Notes: generated from the sequence alone by a model not told the origin. Counted from the stretch's first letter, positions 32,787 through 42,744 are shown. The stretch: 64,000 nt of DNA from Zunongwangia atlantica 22II14-10F7 (GCF_002094855.1 NZ_ARYN01000001.1:62001-126000), one strand, 5' to 3'. A program made the numbers and translations.

Positions 32787-33611
32787 ATGAAAAAAGTCAT
32801 AGGAATACAGGGAATTCAGGGATCTTTCCATCATTTGGTTGCTCAGCAATATTATAGTGAAGATGTTGAGATTTTGGAATGTATGTCTTTCCAGGAACTG
32901 GTAAGAAGCCTTGTTGCCGGGGAAACCCAGGAAGCTGTTATGGCGATCGAAAATTCTATCGCAGGCTCTATTCTTCCTAATTATGCATTGATCGACGAGA
33001 ATGATCTGCATGTGGTTGGTGAACATTATATCCCAATTGCAATGAATATGATGGCGTTAAAAGGTCAGCAGATTGACCAGATCAAAAAAGTATATTCGCA
33101 TCCCATGGCTTTATTGCAGTGTAAAGAATTCTTCAAAAAATATCCCAATATTAAATTAATTGAAGATACAGATACTGCCGAGGTTGCCAGAAGAATTTCA
33201 GAAAAACAATCTAAGCATGTAGCGGCTGTAGCGAGTACTGCGGCGGCTTCAATTTTTGGATTGGATATTCTGGCTTCAGATATTCATACAAAAAAGAGTA
33301 ATTCTACTCGATTTTTGATCATCAGTAAAACTAAAAAAGAACCAAACGGGGAGAAGATCGATAAAGCTTCTTTGAAATTTGAGTTAGAAAGTCGCACCGG
33401 GAGTTTAGTTTCAGTATTAAATATTATGCGCGATTTTGATCTAAACATGACGAAGATCCAAAGTATGCCAATTATTGAAACTCCCTGGAAATACAGCTTT
33501 TTTATCGATATCACTTTCGATGATTACGAGCGATTTTCTAAAGCGATGGAAGTTTTGGGAATGATGACCGAGCAATTAAGAATTTTTGGAACATATAAAA
33601 ACAACGTTTAA
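32787..33611 (+). CDS. pheA: prephenate dehydratase
   Basis: A 274-residue enzyme turning prephenate into phenylpyruvate. N-terminal PDT domain with GIQGIQGSFHHLVAQ, AIENSIAGSI and the STAAASIFGL segment, then an ACT domain (LKFELESRTGSLVSVLNIMRDF..NMTKIQSMPI) for phenylalanine feedback. There is no fused chorismate mutase: that activity is in the DAHP synthase gene at 35615. First gene of the attenuated aromatic operon; the next gene starts two bases after its stop. Confidence 0.95.
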   Translation: MKKVIGIQGIQGSFHHLVAQQYYSEDVEILECMSFQELVRSLVAGETQEAVMAIENSIAGSILPNYALIDENDLHVVGEHYIPIAMNMMALKGQQIDQIKKVYSHPMALLQCKEFFKKYPNIKLIEDTDTAEVARRISEKQSKHVAAVASTAAASIFGLDILASDIHTKKSNSTRFLIISKTKKEPNGEKIDKASLKFELESRTGSLVSVLNIMRDFDLNMTKIQSMPIIETPWKYSFFIDITFDDYERFSKAMEVLGMMTEQLRIFGTYKNNV

Positions 33612-33613
33612 TA

Positions 33614-34759
33614 ATGATACCAGCCAATAGGTTAGAACATGTAAAAGAGTACTATTTCTCTTCTAAATTAAGAGAAGTTCGTGCCTTGCAGGCCGCAGGT
33701 AAACCCATTATCAATTTAGGAATTGGTAGCCCGGATTTACCGCCACCGCCACAGGTGATTGCCGCCTTAAATGAAGGTTTAACTCAAAATGGTGCGCATC
33801 AATATCAGCCGTATAAAGGAACAGCTGATTTTAGGAATGCGATTGCCGGGTTCTATCAAAAGTATTATCAGGTATCATTAGATCCTGAAACCGAAACCAT
33901 CCCGTTAATGGGAAGTAAAGAGGGAATTTTGCACATTTCTATGGCCTATTTAAATGAAGGTGACGAGGTGTTAATTCCTAATCCTGGGTATCCTACCTAT
34001 ACTTCGGTTTCGAAATTGGTTGGTGCAAAGGCAATTTTTTATGATCTAAACGAAGAAGGGAACTGGTTGCCGAATTTCGAGGAATTAGAGCAGAAAGATT
34101 TAAGTAAAGTGAAAATCATGTGGGTTAATTATCCACATATGCCAACAGGAGCATCGGCTACAGATGAAGTTTTTGAGCAATTGGTTGCTTTTGGAAAAAA
34201 GCATCAAATCCTTATTGTAAATGATAATCCGTATAGTTTTATCCTGAATGAAAATTCTAAAAGTATTTTAAAGGCTGAAGGCGCTAAAGCAGTTGCTTTA
34301 GAATTGAATAGTTTGAGTAAAAGCTTTAATATGGCGGGTTGGCGCGTAGGAATGTTGAGTGGAAGTGCTAAAAATATCGAGACGGTTTTAAAGGTAAAAA
34401 CCAATATGGATAGCGGGATGTTCTACCCTGTACAGGCTGGCGCTACTGCTGCATTGAAATTAGATAAAAACTGGTTCGATTCTATGAACTCGGTTTATAA
34501 AAGCAGAAGAGCTAAAATATTAGAATTAGCTGCAGCCTTAAATTGCACGCCAGGCAAAGAACAGGCAGGAATGTTTATTTGGTGTAAAGTACCTGAAGGA
34601 AAATCTTCTGAAGAGTTTGTAGATAACTTGTTGCACGAGCATAGCATATTTACCGCGCCAGGTTTCATTTTTGGAGATATGGGCGAAGGTTATATTCGTT
34701 TTTCATTATGTACAGACGAGAAAAATGTAGATGAAGCCATTAAACGAATTAAGGGATGA
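33614..34759 (+). CDS. aromatic/aspartate-type aminotransferase (class I/II)
   Basis: A 381-residue PLP aminotransferase of fold type I. The Schiff-base lysine lies in NSLSKSFNMAGWRVGML, and the substrate region LGIGSPDLPPPPQVI and NPGYPTYTSV are typical. Placed between pheA and tyrA, it most likely performs the last step, phenylpyruvate and hydroxyphenylpyruvate to phenylalanine and tyrosine; LL-diaminopimelate-type activity cannot be excluded. It overlaps tyrA by four bases. Confidence 0.9.
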   Translation: MIPANRLEHVKEYYFSSKLREVRALQAAGKPIINLGIGSPDLPPPPQVIAALNEGLTQNGAHQYQPYKGTADFRNAIAGFYQKYYQVSLDPETETIPLMGSKEGILHISMAYLNEGDEVLIPNPGYPTYTSVSKLVGAKAIFYDLNEEGNWLPNFEELEQKDLSKVKIMWVNYPHMPTGASATDEVFEQLVAFGKKHQILIVNDNPYSFILNENSKSILKAEGAKAVALELNSLSKSFNMAGWRVGMLSGSAKNIETVLKVKTNMDSGMFYPVQAGATAALKLDKNWFDSMNSVYKSRRAKILELAAALNCTPGKEQAGMFIWCKVPEGKSSEEFVDNLLHEHSIFTAPGFIFGDMGEGYIRFSLCTDEKNVDEAIKRIKG

Positions 34760-35604
34760 AAGTAAGTGTAATTGGTGTAGGTCTTATTGGTGGTTCGTTT
34801 GCTTTGGCAATAAAGGAATCCTTTCCTGAAAGTAGCATTTTTGGTATCGATAAGAGCGAAGCACATGTAAAGGAAGCTTTAGAAATCGGTTTTATCGATG
34901 TTGCCGGAACAATGGAGGATCTTGCCGACAGTGACGTTGTAATTGTAGCGGTACCGGTAGATATAAGTATCAAGGTTTTAAAAGAAGCTTTAGATCATGC
35001 CGGGGATAATACTTTGGTGATCGATGCCGGTTCTACAAAATTCAAATTGTGTGAAGCGGTAAAAGATCATCCAAAACGAAGAAATTATTTATCGGCTCAT
35101 CCTATTGCAGGAACCGAGTTTTCAGGACCTTCAGCAGCTATAAAAGATTTATATAAAGAAAAGACCAATATCGTATGTGAAGTAGAAAAGACAGCTTTTA
35201 AACTTCAGGAGCGAGGCATGGAAATCTTTAGAAGAATAGGAATGCGTATTCGATATATGGATCCAGAATCTCACGATCGTCATATTGCTTATGTGTCCCA
35301 TTTGTCGCATATAAGTTCTTTTATGCTGGGAAAAACAGTGCTCGAAAAAGAGAAAAATGAGCGTGATATTTTCGATTTGGCGGGAAGTGGATTTGCTTCA
35401 ACCGTAAGACTGGCAAAAAGTTCGCCGGCAATGTGGTCGCCTATTTTTCAGCAGAACAAAGAAAATGTGCTGGAAACATTAAATGAATATATTCAGAATT
35501 TAAGCTCTTTTAGAGACTTGATCGCCAACGACGAGTTTGGCGAAGTGTACAACGAAATGGAACGTACAAATCATATAAAATCAATTTTAAACGGAATTAG
35601 CTAA
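34756..35604 (+). CDS. tyrA: prephenate dehydrogenase
   Basis: A 282-residue NAD(P)-dependent enzyme producing hydroxyphenylpyruvate. The Rossmann motif is VIGVGLIGGSFALAI at the N-terminus; HPIAGTEFSGP and the SHDRHIAYVSHLSH segment with the catalytic His are conserved. No ACT domain is present. The ATGA overlap with the aminotransferase suggests translational coupling. Confidence 0.93.
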   Translation: MKVSVIGVGLIGGSFALAIKESFPESSIFGIDKSEAHVKEALEIGFIDVAGTMEDLADSDVVIVAVPVDISIKVLKEALDHAGDNTLVIDAGSTKFKLCEAVKDHPKRRNYLSAHPIAGTEFSGPSAAIKDLYKEKTNIVCEVEKTAFKLQERGMEIFRRIGMRIRYMDPESHDRHIAYVSHLSHISSFMLGKTVLEKEKNERDIFDLAGSGFASTVRLAKSSPAMWSPIFQQNKENVLETLNEYIQNLSSFRDLIANDEFGEVYNEMERTNHIKSILNGIS

Positions 35605-35614
35605 ATTTTTTATC

Positions 35615-36697
35615 ATGGAAAACAAGAAAGAATTAAGAAACTGGTTAGACGCATTCGGATTAGATCATCCGTTGGTAATCGCAGGACCATGTAGTGCAGA
35701 GACTGAAGAGCAGGTGCTAAAAATTGCTCATCAGTTAAAAGATACCGATGCTACAGTTTTACGTGCCGGAATCTGGAAACCAAGAACAAGACCAGGAAAC
35801 TTCGAAGGTGTTGGTGCTTTAGGTTTAAAATGGCTACAAAAGGCTAAAGAAGAAACTGGAATGTTAACCACTACAGAAGTTGCAAATCCTCATCACGTAG
35901 AGTTAGCTTTAAAACATGATGTAGATATTCTGTGGATTGGAGCAAGAACCACAGTTTCTCCTTTTATCATTCAGGAAATCGCAGATGCGCTTAAAGGAAC
36001 AGATAAGCCTGTTTTAATTAAAAACCCTGTAAACCCAGATCTTGCGTTATGGCTTGGTGCAGTAGAACGTATGTACACTGCAGATATTAAAAATCTTGGA
36101 GTAATTCACAGAGGATTCTCCAGCTACGAAAAATCGAAATATCGTAATAACCCAGAGTGGCAAATTGCGATCGAATTACAAAATAAATTCCCAGACCTTC
36201 CTTTAATTTTAGATCCTTCTCACATTGCAGGACGTCGTGATATTATCTTTGATCTTTGCCAAACTGCGCTAGATCTTAACTTCGACGGATTAATGGTAGA
36301 GACTCATTGGGATCCAGATAATGCTTGGAGTGATGCTAAACAGCAAATTACTCCGGAAACTTTAGTACAGATCATGAAAGATCTTAAAATTAGAAAAGAG
36401 GTTTCTGAAAGTGAAGATTATCAGAATAAATTACAGAATCTTAGAGCGAAGATCGATATTGCAGATAATCAATTGATCGAGCTTTTGGCAAAACGTATGA
36501 AAATTTCTGAAGATATTGGTCATGTGAAAAAGTCACAGAACGTAGCAATCCTTCAGACGAAACGTTGGAACGAGATTTTAGGGAAAATGGTTTTAGAAGG
36601 AGAGCAGGTAGGTTTAAGTGAAGAGTTTGTTTTAAAATTATTTAAAGCCGTTCACCAGGAATCAATTAATCACCAACAAACTATTTTAGATAGTTAA
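35615..36697 (+). CDS. bifunctional DAHP synthase / chorismate mutase
   Basis: A 360-residue protein. Residues 1 to about 260 are a small-type DAHP synthase (VIAGPCSAET, AGIWKPRTRPG, LILDPSHIAGRRD), the entry step of the shikimate pathway. Residues about 270-355 are an AroQ-type chorismate mutase (LRAKIDIADNQLIELLAKRMKIS). Fusion to the mutase can bring allosteric control by prephenate (known for related enzymes). It is the last biosynthetic gene of the operon led by the Phe/Tyr attenuator. Confidence 0.95.
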   Translation: MENKKELRNWLDAFGLDHPLVIAGPCSAETEEQVLKIAHQLKDTDATVLRAGIWKPRTRPGNFEGVGALGLKWLQKAKEETGMLTTTEVANPHHVELALKHDVDILWIGARTTVSPFIIQEIADALKGTDKPVLIKNPVNPDLALWLGAVERMYTADIKNLGVIHRGFSSYEKSKYRNNPEWQIAIELQNKFPDLPLILDPSHIAGRRDIIFDLCQTALDLNFDGLMVETHWDPDNAWSDAKQQITPETLVQIMKDLKIRKEVSESEDYQNKLQNLRAKIDIADNQLIELLAKRMKISEDIGHVKKSQNVAILQTKRWNEILGKMVLEGEQVGLSEEFVLKLFKAVHQESINHQQTILDS

Positions 36698-36733
36698 GCA
36701 TTAAAATGATTTCTTGATTTTCCAAAATAAGAT

Positions 36734-36769
36734 AATACCTCGTGAAATTGTGTAATTTTGCGAGGTATT
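36734..36769 (+). promoter_or_regulatory. promoter box within an inverted repeat upstream of rsgA
   Basis: AATACCTCG (36734-36742) and CGAGGTATT (36761-36769) form a 9-bp inverted repeat that encloses a TAATTTTG -7 box at 36753-36760. It may be a terminator-like hairpin for the aromatic operon, or an operator at an rsgA promoter. No clear -33 element. Confidence 0.35.
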
Positions 36770-36790
36770 TAATTAGAGGAAAACATGTAA

Positions 36791-37738
36791 ATGAGAGGAA
36801 CGGTTTATAAATCTACAGGGAGTTGGTATCAGGTTAAAGCTGAAGATGGGACGTTTTACGACTGTCGTATCAAAGGAAAATTCCGTATTAAAGGAATAAA
36901 AAGTACCAATCCTGTTGCTGTTGGAGATAAGGTAGAGTTTGATCTTGAAGAAATTTCAGAGCAAACTCAGGGGGTGATCAAAAAGATTGGCGATCGCGAT
37001 AACTATATCATAAGACGTTCTGTAAACCTTTCTAAGCAAACTCATATTATCGCTGCCAACATCGATCAGGTTTTCCTGATGGTTACCCTAAATAATCCAC
37101 CCACCTTTACCACTTTTATCGATCGTTTTTTAGTTACTGCAGAAGCTTATCATGTAAAAGCAGTGCTTCTTTTTAATAAAATCGATACTTATAATGATGA
37201 TGAACTTTTGGAGATTAAATTCCTGGCAAAGATGTATCGTGAAATTGGGTACGAGTGCATAGGAATTTCAGCAAAAGGAGGCAAAAACGTAAATAAGGTA
37301 AAAGAAATGATGTTGGGTAAAACTTCGATGTTTTCTGGGCATAGTGGTACCGGTAAATCTACTTTGATCAATGCTTTAGAACCTTCCTTAAATTTAAAAA
37401 CTTTAGAAATTTCAGAACAGCATAAACAGGGACAGCATACTACAACTTTTGCTGAAATGTTTGATCTAAGTTTTGATGCCAGGATCATCGATACTCCAGG
37501 AATCAAAGGCTTTGGTGTTGTAGATATTGAAAAAGAAGAGCTTGGTGATTATTTCCCTGAATTTTTCAAATTAAAACAAGATTGTAAATTTCACAATTGT
37601 CTTCATCTTAATGAGCCAAAATGTGCAGTAAAAGAGGCGTTAGAAAAAGGAGAAATTCCGTGGTCCCGTTATAAAAGTTATTTGCAAATTATAGAAGGCG
37701 AAGACGAGCCTTACCGAATGGATAATTATAAAAAATGA
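36791..37738 (+). CDS. rsgA: small ribosomal subunit biogenesis GTPase RsgA
   Basis: A 315-residue circularly permuted GTPase that aids 30S maturation. An N-terminal OB fold (GTVYKSTGSWYQV) is followed by G4 (LLFNKIDTY), G1 (GHSGTGKSTLINAL), G3 (DTPGIKGFG), then the C-terminal zinc motif CKFHNCLHLNEPKC. Length is normal. It overlaps dtd by four bases (ATGA). Confidence 0.96.
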   Translation: MRGTVYKSTGSWYQVKAEDGTFYDCRIKGKFRIKGIKSTNPVAVGDKVEFDLEEISEQTQGVIKKIGDRDNYIIRRSVNLSKQTHIIAANIDQVFLMVTLNNPPTFTTFIDRFLVTAEAYHVKAVLLFNKIDTYNDDELLEIKFLAKMYREIGYECIGISAKGGKNVNKVKEMMLGKTSMFSGHSGTGKSTLINALEPSLNLKTLEISEQHKQGQHTTTFAEMFDLSFDARIIDTPGIKGFGVVDIEKEELGDYFPEFFKLKQDCKFHNCLHLNEPKCAVKEALEKGEIPWSRYKSYLQIIEGEDEPYRMDNYKK

Positions 37739-38187
37739 GAGTAGTACTTCAACGAGTAACAAAAGCTTCGGTAACTATCGAAAATCAATTAAATGCTGAA
37801 ATTGGTTTAGGACTACTATTATTAGTTGGGATAGAGGAAGAAGACACTTCAGAAGATATAGAATGGCTTTGTAGGAAGATCGTTAATATGCGAATATTTA
37901 ATGATGAGGACGGTGTGATGAATAATTCACTTTTGGATATAAATGGCGATGCTATCATTGTTAGTCAGTTTACTTTACACGCCAGCACTAAAAAAGGGAA
38001 TCGCCCAAGCTATATCAAAGCAGCTAAACCAGATATAGCAATTCCGTTATATGAAGAGTTTTTAATCAGTTTTGAAAAGCATCTTGGTAAGAAGGTTGGA
38101 ACGGGAAAATTTGGCGCAGATATGAAGGTAGAACTGTTAAATGATGGGCCGGTAACAATCTTAATAGATTCTAAAAATAAAAGTTAA
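37735..38187 (+). CDS. dtd: D-aminoacyl-tRNA deacylase
   Basis: A 150-residue DTD protein that removes D-amino acids from tRNAs. Start MRVVLQRVTKASVTIEN and the active-site motif SQFTLHASTKKGNRPSY are highly conserved; the GPVTILIDS tail carries the Gly-cisPro-like GP motif. Coupled to rsgA, a common flavobacterial pairing. Confidence 0.96.
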   Translation: MRVVLQRVTKASVTIENQLNAEIGLGLLLLVGIEEEDTSEDIEWLCRKIVNMRIFNDEDGVMNNSLLDINGDAIIVSQFTLHASTKKGNRPSYIKAAKPDIAIPLYEEFLISFEKHLGKKVGTGKFGADMKVELLNDGPVTILIDSKNKS

Positions 38188-38238
38188 AAATTCTTAAAAT
38201 TTTAATATATTGCAAGACGAACGTTACCAGTTTTTGCA

Positions 38239-40149
38239 ATGAAATCTTTTTTACTGAGCGTCATGCTCCTAAGTGGAATCCTGTGTTTTGCTCAGGACTC
38301 CTATCAAAGTATCATTCTTAAAAAAGAACTTACCGAACATGCTAATGCGGTAATTAGGGATGAGAACATCCAAATTGAGATTGAGGATGTAGATAAAATG
38401 ACTGTTACCACCAAACGAGTGGTTACCGTTTTGAACAAATACGGAAATGGTTTTGTTAGAGCCTATGATTTTTATGACGATGGCGATGCGAAGATAAAGT
38501 CGCAGTCTGCCTACGTTTACAACAAAATGGGGGCTGAGATTAAGAAGTATAAACAGCGTGATTTCAAGGATCAAAGCGCCGTTGGCTCTTCCAATTTATA
38601 CTCAGATAACAGGGTGAGCTATCTGGATTATTCGCCTATGAGTTACCCTTATACCGTTGTTTACGAGAGTGAGGTGCAAATGTCTACAACTGTTTTTATT
38701 CAACCATTTCACCCAGTAGATGGGTATTATGTTAGTGTTGAATCTAGTAAATATCAGTTAAAAAATCCAAATCATATACCAGTACGTTATCTAGAGGCGA
38801 ATTTGGATAGTATTCAGTTAGAAAAAAATAATACCGATTTTGAAATCAGTTATGCGGTAAAAAATATTCCAGCCTATAAATACGAACCTTATAGTCCGCA
38901 GATTTCAGAAATGACCCCTAAGGTTAAAGTAGCATTGAATCGCTTTAGTTTAATGGGTGTAGAAGGAACGGCTGAGAACTGGAAGGAATTTGGGAAATGG
39001 CAATACGAAAACCTAATTAAAGGTAGGGACGAGTTATATTCTTCTACCCAGGCTGAAATTACAGAACTTGTAAAAGGAGTAGAGACCGATTATGAAAAAG
39101 CCAAGCTTATTTACGAATATATGCAAGGAAAAACCCGGTATATAAGCGTGCAGTTAGGTATTGGTGGTTGGGAGCCTATTCTGGCTACAGAGGTAGATCG
39201 CGTAGGTTATGGCGATTGTAAAGGTTTAACCAATTACATGAAAGCTTTACTGGCATCGCAGGGAATAAAATCTAATTATGCAGTGGTTTATGCCGGTGAC
39301 GAGCAAAAAGATATCGATCCAGATTTTGCCTCGATGCAGGGGAATCATGTGATTTTAAATGTGCCAGGAATCGCAGAAGAAGACGTTTGGCTAGAATGTA
39401 CAAGTCAGTCTTTACCATTTAACTATTTAGGTGATTTTACAGATAATCGCCATGTATTATTAATCAAAGAGGATGGTGGCGAAATTGTAAAAACGCCAAA
39501 TTATGAGTGTGATATTAATCTTGAAGAAACACTATGCGAAATTGGTCTTTCTGAGGATGCTTTTACAGCCAGTATAAAAAAGCAGAGTAAAGGGATCCCT
39601 TACGGAAATAATTACCATATCCAGGCGCAAAAAGATAAAGACCAAAATCTATATTATAAAGAGGTATTTGGAAATCTTCAGGGAATTCATTTTGATCACC
39701 TGAGTTTTGAAAATGATAAAGAACAGGCTAGTTTTTCTGAAGAGTTAGAGTTTACCGGAAAGAAATTCTATACCACAGCAGGAAATAGAATTTTGCTGCC
39801 CTTAAATTTCATAGAGCCCGAAATTGATATGGTTTCGCGAAACGAAGACAGGTTATATCCGGTAGAAATCTTACGTGGATTTACAAATAACGATCAATTT
39901 AATTTTAAAATTCCTGAAGGTTATGCGGTGGAGGCCCTACCCGAAGCAATAAGCATAGAAACCGATTTTGGAAGTTTTAAACTCTCTGTTCAATCTTCAC
40001 AAGATGATCCCAATATCCTGGTGGTAAAACGCTCGGTTAGTGTGAAGCAGGGACAATGGCCAGCAGCTCAGTTTGGTGATTTTAGAGAGTTTTTAAACAA
40101 AATCAACATGTTAAGCAATCAAAAAGCTGTTTTAGTGAAAAACGGCTAA
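38239..40149 (+). CDS. DUF3857 domain transglutaminase-like protein
   Basis: A 636-residue exported protein with signal peptide (LLSGILCFAQ), DUF3857 domain, a transglutaminase core and a C-terminal beta domain (DUF2569 helices absent). The catalytic Cys is present in GYGDCKGLTNYM, with the His in GNHVILNV. Role unknown; such proteins are common in Bacteroidota, often in tandem. The next gene, a relative, starts 12 bases later. Confidence 0.85.
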   Translation: MKSFLLSVMLLSGILCFAQDSYQSIILKKELTEHANAVIRDENIQIEIEDVDKMTVTTKRVVTVLNKYGNGFVRAYDFYDDGDAKIKSQSAYVYNKMGAEIKKYKQRDFKDQSAVGSSNLYSDNRVSYLDYSPMSYPYTVVYESEVQMSTTVFIQPFHPVDGYYVSVESSKYQLKNPNHIPVRYLEANLDSIQLEKNNTDFEISYAVKNIPAYKYEPYSPQISEMTPKVKVALNRFSLMGVEGTAENWKEFGKWQYENLIKGRDELYSSTQAEITELVKGVETDYEKAKLIYEYMQGKTRYISVQLGIGGWEPILATEVDRVGYGDCKGLTNYMKALLASQGIKSNYAVVYAGDEQKDIDPDFASMQGNHVILNVPGIAEEDVWLECTSQSLPFNYLGDFTDNRHVLLIKEDGGEIVKTPNYECDINLEETLCEIGLSEDAFTASIKKQSKGIPYGNNYHIQAQKDKDQNLYYKEVFGNLQGIHFDHLSFENDKEQASFSEELEFTGKKFYTTAGNRILLPLNFIEPEIDMVSRNEDRLYPVEILRGFTNNDQFNFKIPEGYAVEALPEAISIETDFGSFKLSVQSSQDDPNILVVKRSVSVKQGQWPAAQFGDFREFLNKINMLSNQKAVLVKNG

Positions 40150-40161
40150 AAATTATTTACT

Positions 40162-42168
40162 ATGCGTTTAAAATTTTATCTAATTGCATTTCTCTTGGTA
40201 GGAGGCGCAATGCAGGCACAGAACTACAAATTTGGTAAGGTTTCTAAAGAAGAGATAGAGGAAACCGAGTATCCTACAAATAAGGATGCAGATGCAGCTA
40301 TATTGTATAAAAAACAATATACTTTTTATGATTATAACTCTACAACAGGACTTGCTTTAATAACCAGATATCATTATCGAATTAAACTTTATAACGAAGA
40401 AGGTTTTGATTGGGCTACGGTTAATCTTAATGGATATATAAGTGGAAGTGACGAAGAGAAAATTTACGGAATCAAAGGCTATACCTATAATCTTGAAGGC
40501 GATAAAATTGTAGAGGAGAAATTAAGAAAAGAAGAAATTTTTGATGAAGAAGTTTCTAAATATCGTAAAGCAGTAAAATTTACGATGCCTTCCTTAAAAC
40601 CGGGAAGTGTAATAGAGTTTGAGTATGAAAAACGCTCTCCATTTTTAACTTCACTTGATGATACCGAATTACAGTCTACCATACCTATTAAAATGATGGA
40701 GGTCAAAGTAGAAATACCAGAGTTTTTTGGTTTTGTTTCTCATTATAATCAATTGGCTTCACTGTTTATACCTATAGATCAAACTAAAGAGCCGTTTAAT
40801 ATGCATACTCAAAATAATGAGTACTTACAAACGGTATATTCTATCTCTAAAGAAAATATACCCGCTCTAAAAGAAGAGGTTTATGTGGATTATTTGGATA
40901 ACTATGCCGCCAGAATAAAATGGGAATTGCAATACACCAAGTTCCCAAACCAGCCTATGGATTATTTTAGCCATACCTGGGAAGATGTTTCAAAATCTAT
41001 TTATGATGACGGAGGATATGCTACAGAATTAAAAAGAAGCAATTTCTTTCAGGAGGATGTAGATGCTATTTTAGAAGGTGCTGCAACTCCTGAAGATAAA
41101 TTGATAAGAGTTTACAATTTCATAAAAAGTAAAATCGCCTGGAACGAGTATATTGGTTTTACTGCAGAAAACGGAATTAGAAAAGCTTATAAGGATGGAA
41201 CTGGAAATACCGGTGATATCAATCTTTTATTAACCGCAATGTTAAGATACGCAGGGCTCGATGCAAATCCTGTTTTGTTAAGTACAAAAAGTAATGGGGT
41301 TCCAGTTTTTCCAACCAGATCTGGATTTAATTATGTGATTGTTGGAGTGCAGTTTGGAGATCAGATTTTACTTTTAGATGCTACAGATAAAAATGCTGCA
41401 CCAGGAGAATTGCCAGAAAGAGCTAGAAACTGGCAGGGAAGAATAATTAAAGATGAAGGAAAATCTGATTGGGTTTATCTTTTGCCAAGTTATAAATCTA
41501 AAGAACTTAATTATATCAATTTTCAGATCACAGAGGATTTAAAATTAAAAGGAAAATTTACTGGTGTATACAATAAATTGGTTGCGAAAAATTTTAGAGA
41601 TCAATTTAAGGGAATTAATGAAGATAGTTATATCGAGATGCTTCAGGATGGAAAAGGAGATATTTTAATTTCAGAATTAACCAAAGAAAATGAAAATGAG
41701 ATAGGACAGGATATAAAAGAAGTTTACCAATTCGAGCTTAATAATGGGGTAGAAGCAATTGGTGATAAACTTTATATTAATCCGTTGTTGTTCTTATCTG
41801 AAAAAGAGAATCCATTTAAAGCCGAAGAAAGAATATATCCTATTTATTTAAATTATCCGGTAGAACATGCTTCAACCGTAAATATTATGATTCCTGCTGG
41901 TTATAAGATAGAGTCACTACCAGAAAGTGCTTTAGTAAATATGAATGAAGAGGATGCTAGTTTCAAATATCTGCTAACCCAAAGTTCAAATTTCTTAAGA
42001 TTAGAAACCTCAATAGATTTTAATAAGTCTGTTTATGCTGCCAGCGATTATGATCATTTAAAAAACTTTTTCGATGAAATTGTGAGTAAACATTCAGAAG
42101 CTATAGTTTTGTCTAAAATAGAAGAAACAACAGATGAATCTACACAACTCACAAAAGGACGTCGATAA
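40162..42168 (+). CDS. DUF3857 protein with degenerate transglutaminase site
   Basis: A 668-residue exported relative of its upstream neighbour, with signal peptide (GGAMQAQ), DUF3857 and a transglutaminase-like fold. The GDCK motif is replaced by TGDINLLL and the His by NYVIVG, so the catalytic Cys and His both appear to be lost while DATDK is kept. It is probably a non-catalytic partner or binding protein. Its 3' end overlaps the MazG-like gene by 35 bases in another frame. Confidence 0.85.
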   Translation: MRLKFYLIAFLLVGGAMQAQNYKFGKVSKEEIEETEYPTNKDADAAILYKKQYTFYDYNSTTGLALITRYHYRIKLYNEEGFDWATVNLNGYISGSDEEKIYGIKGYTYNLEGDKIVEEKLRKEEIFDEEVSKYRKAVKFTMPSLKPGSVIEFEYEKRSPFLTSLDDTELQSTIPIKMMEVKVEIPEFFGFVSHYNQLASLFIPIDQTKEPFNMHTQNNEYLQTVYSISKENIPALKEEVYVDYLDNYAARIKWELQYTKFPNQPMDYFSHTWEDVSKSIYDDGGYATELKRSNFFQEDVDAILEGAATPEDKLIRVYNFIKSKIAWNEYIGFTAENGIRKAYKDGTGNTGDINLLLTAMLRYAGLDANPVLLSTKSNGVPVFPTRSGFNYVIVGVQFGDQILLLDATDKNAAPGELPERARNWQGRIIKDEGKSDWVYLLPSYKSKELNYINFQITEDLKLKGKFTGVYNKLVAKNFRDQFKGINEDSYIEMLQDGKGDILISELTKENENEIGQDIKEVYQFELNNGVEAIGDKLYINPLLFLSEKENPFKAEERIYPIYLNYPVEHASTVNIMIPAGYKIESLPESALVNMNEEDASFKYLLTQSSNFLRLETSIDFNKSVYAASDYDHLKNFFDEIVSKHSEAIVLSKIEETTDESTQLTKGRR

Positions 42169-42460
42169 TTGGATTAAAGAACACGGCGTAAGATATTTTA
42201 ATGAATTAACTAATATGGCGCAACTCACCGAGGAAGTTGGTGAAGTTGCGCGTATTATTGCTCGTCGATATGGGGAGCAAAGCGAAAAGGAAAGCGATAA
42301 ATCAAAAGATCTGGGAGAAGAGCTTGCAGATGTTGTATTTGTAGTGCTTTGTCTTGCTAACCAAACAGGCGTAGATTTACAGGAAGCTTTCGATAAAAAA
42401 CTAGATCTTAAAACAAAAAGAGATCACGACAGGCATCATAATAACGAAAAACTGAAGTAA
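42134..42460 (+). CDS. MazG-like nucleotide pyrophosphohydrolase
   Basis: A 108-residue all-alpha NTP pyrophosphatase. The metal site ELTNMAQLTEEVGEVAR..GEELADVVFVVLCLAN shows the ExxE and ExxD pattern of MazG/dUTPase-type enzymes. It would clean non-canonical nucleotides. Start at 42134 lies inside the previous gene, which is normal for tight Bacteroidota operons; the first residues before VDNWIKEHG are variable, so the start is not certain. Confidence 0.88.
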   Translation: MNLHNSQKDVDNWIKEHGVRYFNELTNMAQLTEEVGEVARIIARRYGEQSEKESDKSKDLGEELADVVFVVLCLANQTGVDLQEAFDKKLDLKTKRDHDRHHNNEKLK

Positions 42461-42461
42461 G

Positions 42462-42725
42462 ATGAAGTTTAAGGAAATTATGTCCAGTAAAAAATACTGG
42501 AGATCTGTTGTAATTTTAGGTTTCTTGTTTGTGCTTATTTACAATATCGTAATGATGGTAATCGATTATGGAGGTTTTGCTTTTAAAGATTATTATCAGG
42601 ATAGGATGGCAGACGGGAAAATGATTACATTTGTTGTTGGTCAGGTTCTAGGGATGCTTGTTTACGGTATGATTGTATCGTATGGCCAGTTCCGTAGAAA
42701 AGAGAAAGATCAACTTAAAAAGTAA
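42462..42725 (+). CDS. small two-helix membrane protein
   Basis: An 87-residue protein with two predicted transmembrane segments (SVVILGFLFVLIYNIVMMVI and FVVGQVLGMLVYGMIV) and basic ends. No family name recognised. It starts one base after the MazG-like stop and precedes aroA, in an apparent operon. Confidence 0.75.
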   Translation: MKFKEIMSSKKYWRSVVILGFLFVLIYNIVMMVIDYGGFAFKDYYQDRMADGKMITFVVGQVLGMLVYGMIVSYGQFRRKEKDQLKK

Positions 42726-42744
42726 AATCAACAATTCCCCTTCC

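Noticed and set aside
38269-38574. 101-codon minus-strand ORF inside the DUF3857 gene
   Set aside because: Antisense to a well-supported exported protein; no recognisable domain or signal.
42673-42744. Longer N-terminus for AroA
   Set aside because: It would overlap the small membrane protein gene and resembles no EPSPS N-terminus; ATG at 42745 fits the family.
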